Assembly (NCBI GenBank): GCA_025936205.1
Contig: JAICTU010000476.1
Location: 1-6,948 of the forward strand
Direction: 5' to 3'
Origin: Polyangiaceae bacterium
GTDB taxonomy: Bacteria > Myxococcota > Polyangia > Polyangiales > Polyangiaceae
Length of the DNA: 6,948 nucleotides
Part shown: positions 5,806 to 6,948 of the stretch, in pieces
How positions within the stretch are numbered: the first letter of the stretch is position 1
Layout: each line of letters begins with the position of its first letter
The notes under the pieces: model-generated
Told to the model about the DNA's origin: nothing
Seen by the model: only the letters and a program-made list of their open reading frames with translations
Databases searched by the model: none
Made by a program: the position numbers and the translations under genes

Positions 5806-6948
5806 GACGGCCGAGAGAGCATCCACCCTGCGGACGCCAGACCAGTTTGCCCGGGGTTAAATCCCCAGCTTCGGTGGGACGAAGCGGAGTATCTGCGGGG
5901 TGAGCTCTACACGGAAGAACATCTGGTCGCCCATGCGGTGGAGCTGGCCCAGAGCCACGGAGCGCCACGCTCTGCGCTGACGCCGGGCCCCTTGCGCGCG
6001 CGCTTCGCCGGCGCACGCAAGCGCATCCACGAGGCGTACCGGATTCTCGCTGCCGAAGCACGCCATCGTCGGGAGCCCACGCCGGCGGAAGAATGGCTGC
6101 TCGACAACGCGAGCGTCGTCGAAGACCAGCTGCGCGAGATCGCGGAGGACCTACCGCTCGGTTATCTGCTGGAGCTGCCGCGCCTCGCCCGCGGCGAGAT
6201 GCGCGGGTACCCACGCGTGTATGGGCTGTGCATCGACTATTTGCGGCACACCGACGCGCGTGTCGATGTGCACACGTTGTGCGAGTTCGTGAGCGCGTAC
6301 CAGCGCGTGGCCCCACTCACCATCGGAGAGCTGTGGGCCGTGCCCATCATGCTGCGGCTGGGCCTGAGCCTGGGCGTGGGAGCGCTCGCGGCGTCCGAGG
6401 CGGCCGCTGAGGATCGCGCGCGCGGCGACATCTGGTCCGAGCGCCTGCTCAAGGCGGGCGCCACGCCGGCCGAGACAGGCGCGGAGCTGCGCGAGCTGGA
6501 GCAAAGCCGGCAGCCGGTGAGCGCTGCCTTTCTCGTGCAGCTGCTGCACCGCTTGCGCGAGCACGACGGACCTCCGGAGCGGGCTCGCGAGTGGATCGCC
6601 GAGCGCTGCGCAGCCATGGGCACGACGCCCGAGGAGCTGGCGCGGCGTGAGCACCTGCGCCGGGCGGCGGATCAGGTCTCCGTCGGCAACGCCATCACCA
6701 GCATGCGTGCGGTCTCGGCGTTCGACTGGGACTCCTTCTTCGAGCGCACCAGCCAGGTGGAGGCGGTGCTGCGGCGCGACCCGGCGGGCGCCTACCTGCC
6801 GAGCGACAAGGCCACCCGTGACCGCTATCGGCACGCCGTGGAGGCGCTCGCCCGGCGCAGTCCAGCGGACGAGATCCGCGTCGCCCAGCAAGCGATCGAG
6901 CTGTGCGAAGCCGCGCGCACGGCCAGCCCCGACGACGCGGTGCGCTCC
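5800..6948 (+). CDS. ndvB: Cyclic beta-1,2-glucan synthase, N-terminal part (3'-truncated)
   Basis: The frame is open from GTG 5800 to the window end, 383 residues. It matches the cytosolic N-terminal region of NdvB/ChvB/Cgs, the inner-membrane enzyme that polymerises and cyclises UDP-glucose into periplasmic beta-1,2-glucan. Characteristic stretches in order are LRGELYTEEHLVAHA (about 35-50), EEWLLDNASVVEDQLREI (98-115), YPRVYGLCIDY (around 140), LTIGELWAVPIMLRL (173-187), GTTPEELARREH (about 273-284) and NAITSMRAVSAFDWDSFFE (297-315). Full-length family members are about 2,800 aa, so the membrane segments, GT84 transferase and GH94 phosphorylase domains lie outside. The frame is closed upstream by TGA at 5767, and GTG 5800 is the only upstream start, overlapping the zinc-finger stop by 4 bp. 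There is no good Shine-Dalgarno, consistent with coupling. Cyclic glucans act in hypo-osmotic adaptation and envelope integrity. Confidence 0.9.
   Translation, partial: MSDGRESIHPADARPVCPGLNPQLRWDEAEYLRGELYTEEHLVAHAVELAQSHGAPRSALTPGPLRARFAGARKRIHEAYRILAAEARHRREPTPAEEWLLDNASVVEDQLREIAEDLPLGYLLELPRLARGEMRGYPRVYGLCIDYLRHTDARVDVHTLCEFVSAYQRVAPLTIGELWAVPIMLRLGLSLGVGALAASEAAAEDRARGDIWSERLLKAGATPAETGAELRELEQSRQPVSAAFLVQLLHRLREHDGPPERAREWIAERCAAMGTTPEELARREHLRRAADQVSVGNAITSMRAVSAFDWDSFFERTSQVEAVLRRDPAGAYLPSDKATRDRYRHAVEALARRSPADEIRVAQQAIELCEAARTASPDDAVRS

Noticed and set aside
6151..6891. 246-aa open frame on the minus strand at the end of the window
   Set aside because: It is the antisense shadow of the cyclic glucan synthase N-terminus, whose plus-strand translation matches that family along its length.

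Overview
This is a GC-rich chromosomal segment, probably from a delta-proteobacterial (myxobacterial, Polyangia-like) genome. That placement is inference. It rests on codon use, on a small Cys-rich lipoprotein and a secreted WTI/DP..C protein of kinds I associate with myxobacteria, and on several sigma-54-type promoters. No tRNA, rRNA, CRISPR array or insertion sequence is visible.

Layout: (1) 1-1202 (+) is the 3' part of a Do/HtrA periplasmic serine protease with an intact catalytic triad and two PDZ domains. A strong GC hairpin follows it, then a convergent gene. (2) 1290-2204 (-) is a short-chain dehydrogenase of the YghA/general-stress type. (3) 2205-2753 has no credible gene. It holds divergent sigma-54-like promoters and a 16-bp x3 tandem repeat. 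(4) 2754-3613 (+) is a two-gene unit: a hemerythrin-like protein overlapping a LIM-like double zinc-site protein. (5) 3749-4841 (+) starts with the best sigma-54-like promoter. It then carries a lipoprotein, a proline-rich 77-aa protein and a small membrane protein with a DEAS.ESFPASDPP tail. (6) 4864-5325 (-) is a secreted small protein with two cysteines. (7) 5537-6948 (+) is a small CHC2-like zinc-finger protein overlapping by 4 bp (GTGA) the 5' end of a cyclic beta-1,2-glucan synthase (NdvB/ChvB family) that runs off the window.

The most notable feature is regulatory. The pattern TGGCA-N7-TGCA (sigma-54 -24/-12 geometry) occurs four times in about 3.3 kb, each time upstream of a gene and pointing into it: SDR, hemerythrin, lipoprotein, and zinc finger/glucan synthase. 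In two of these the motif sits at exactly the same distance from the ATG, with a predicted 5' leader of only about 2 nt.

The genes together suggest an envelope and osmotic/oxidative stress neighbourhood: protein quality control (HtrA), a stress SDR, a di-iron protein, small envelope proteins, and osmoregulated periplasmic glucan synthesis. Possible common control by RpoN and an enhancer-binding protein is inference from the promoter motifs.
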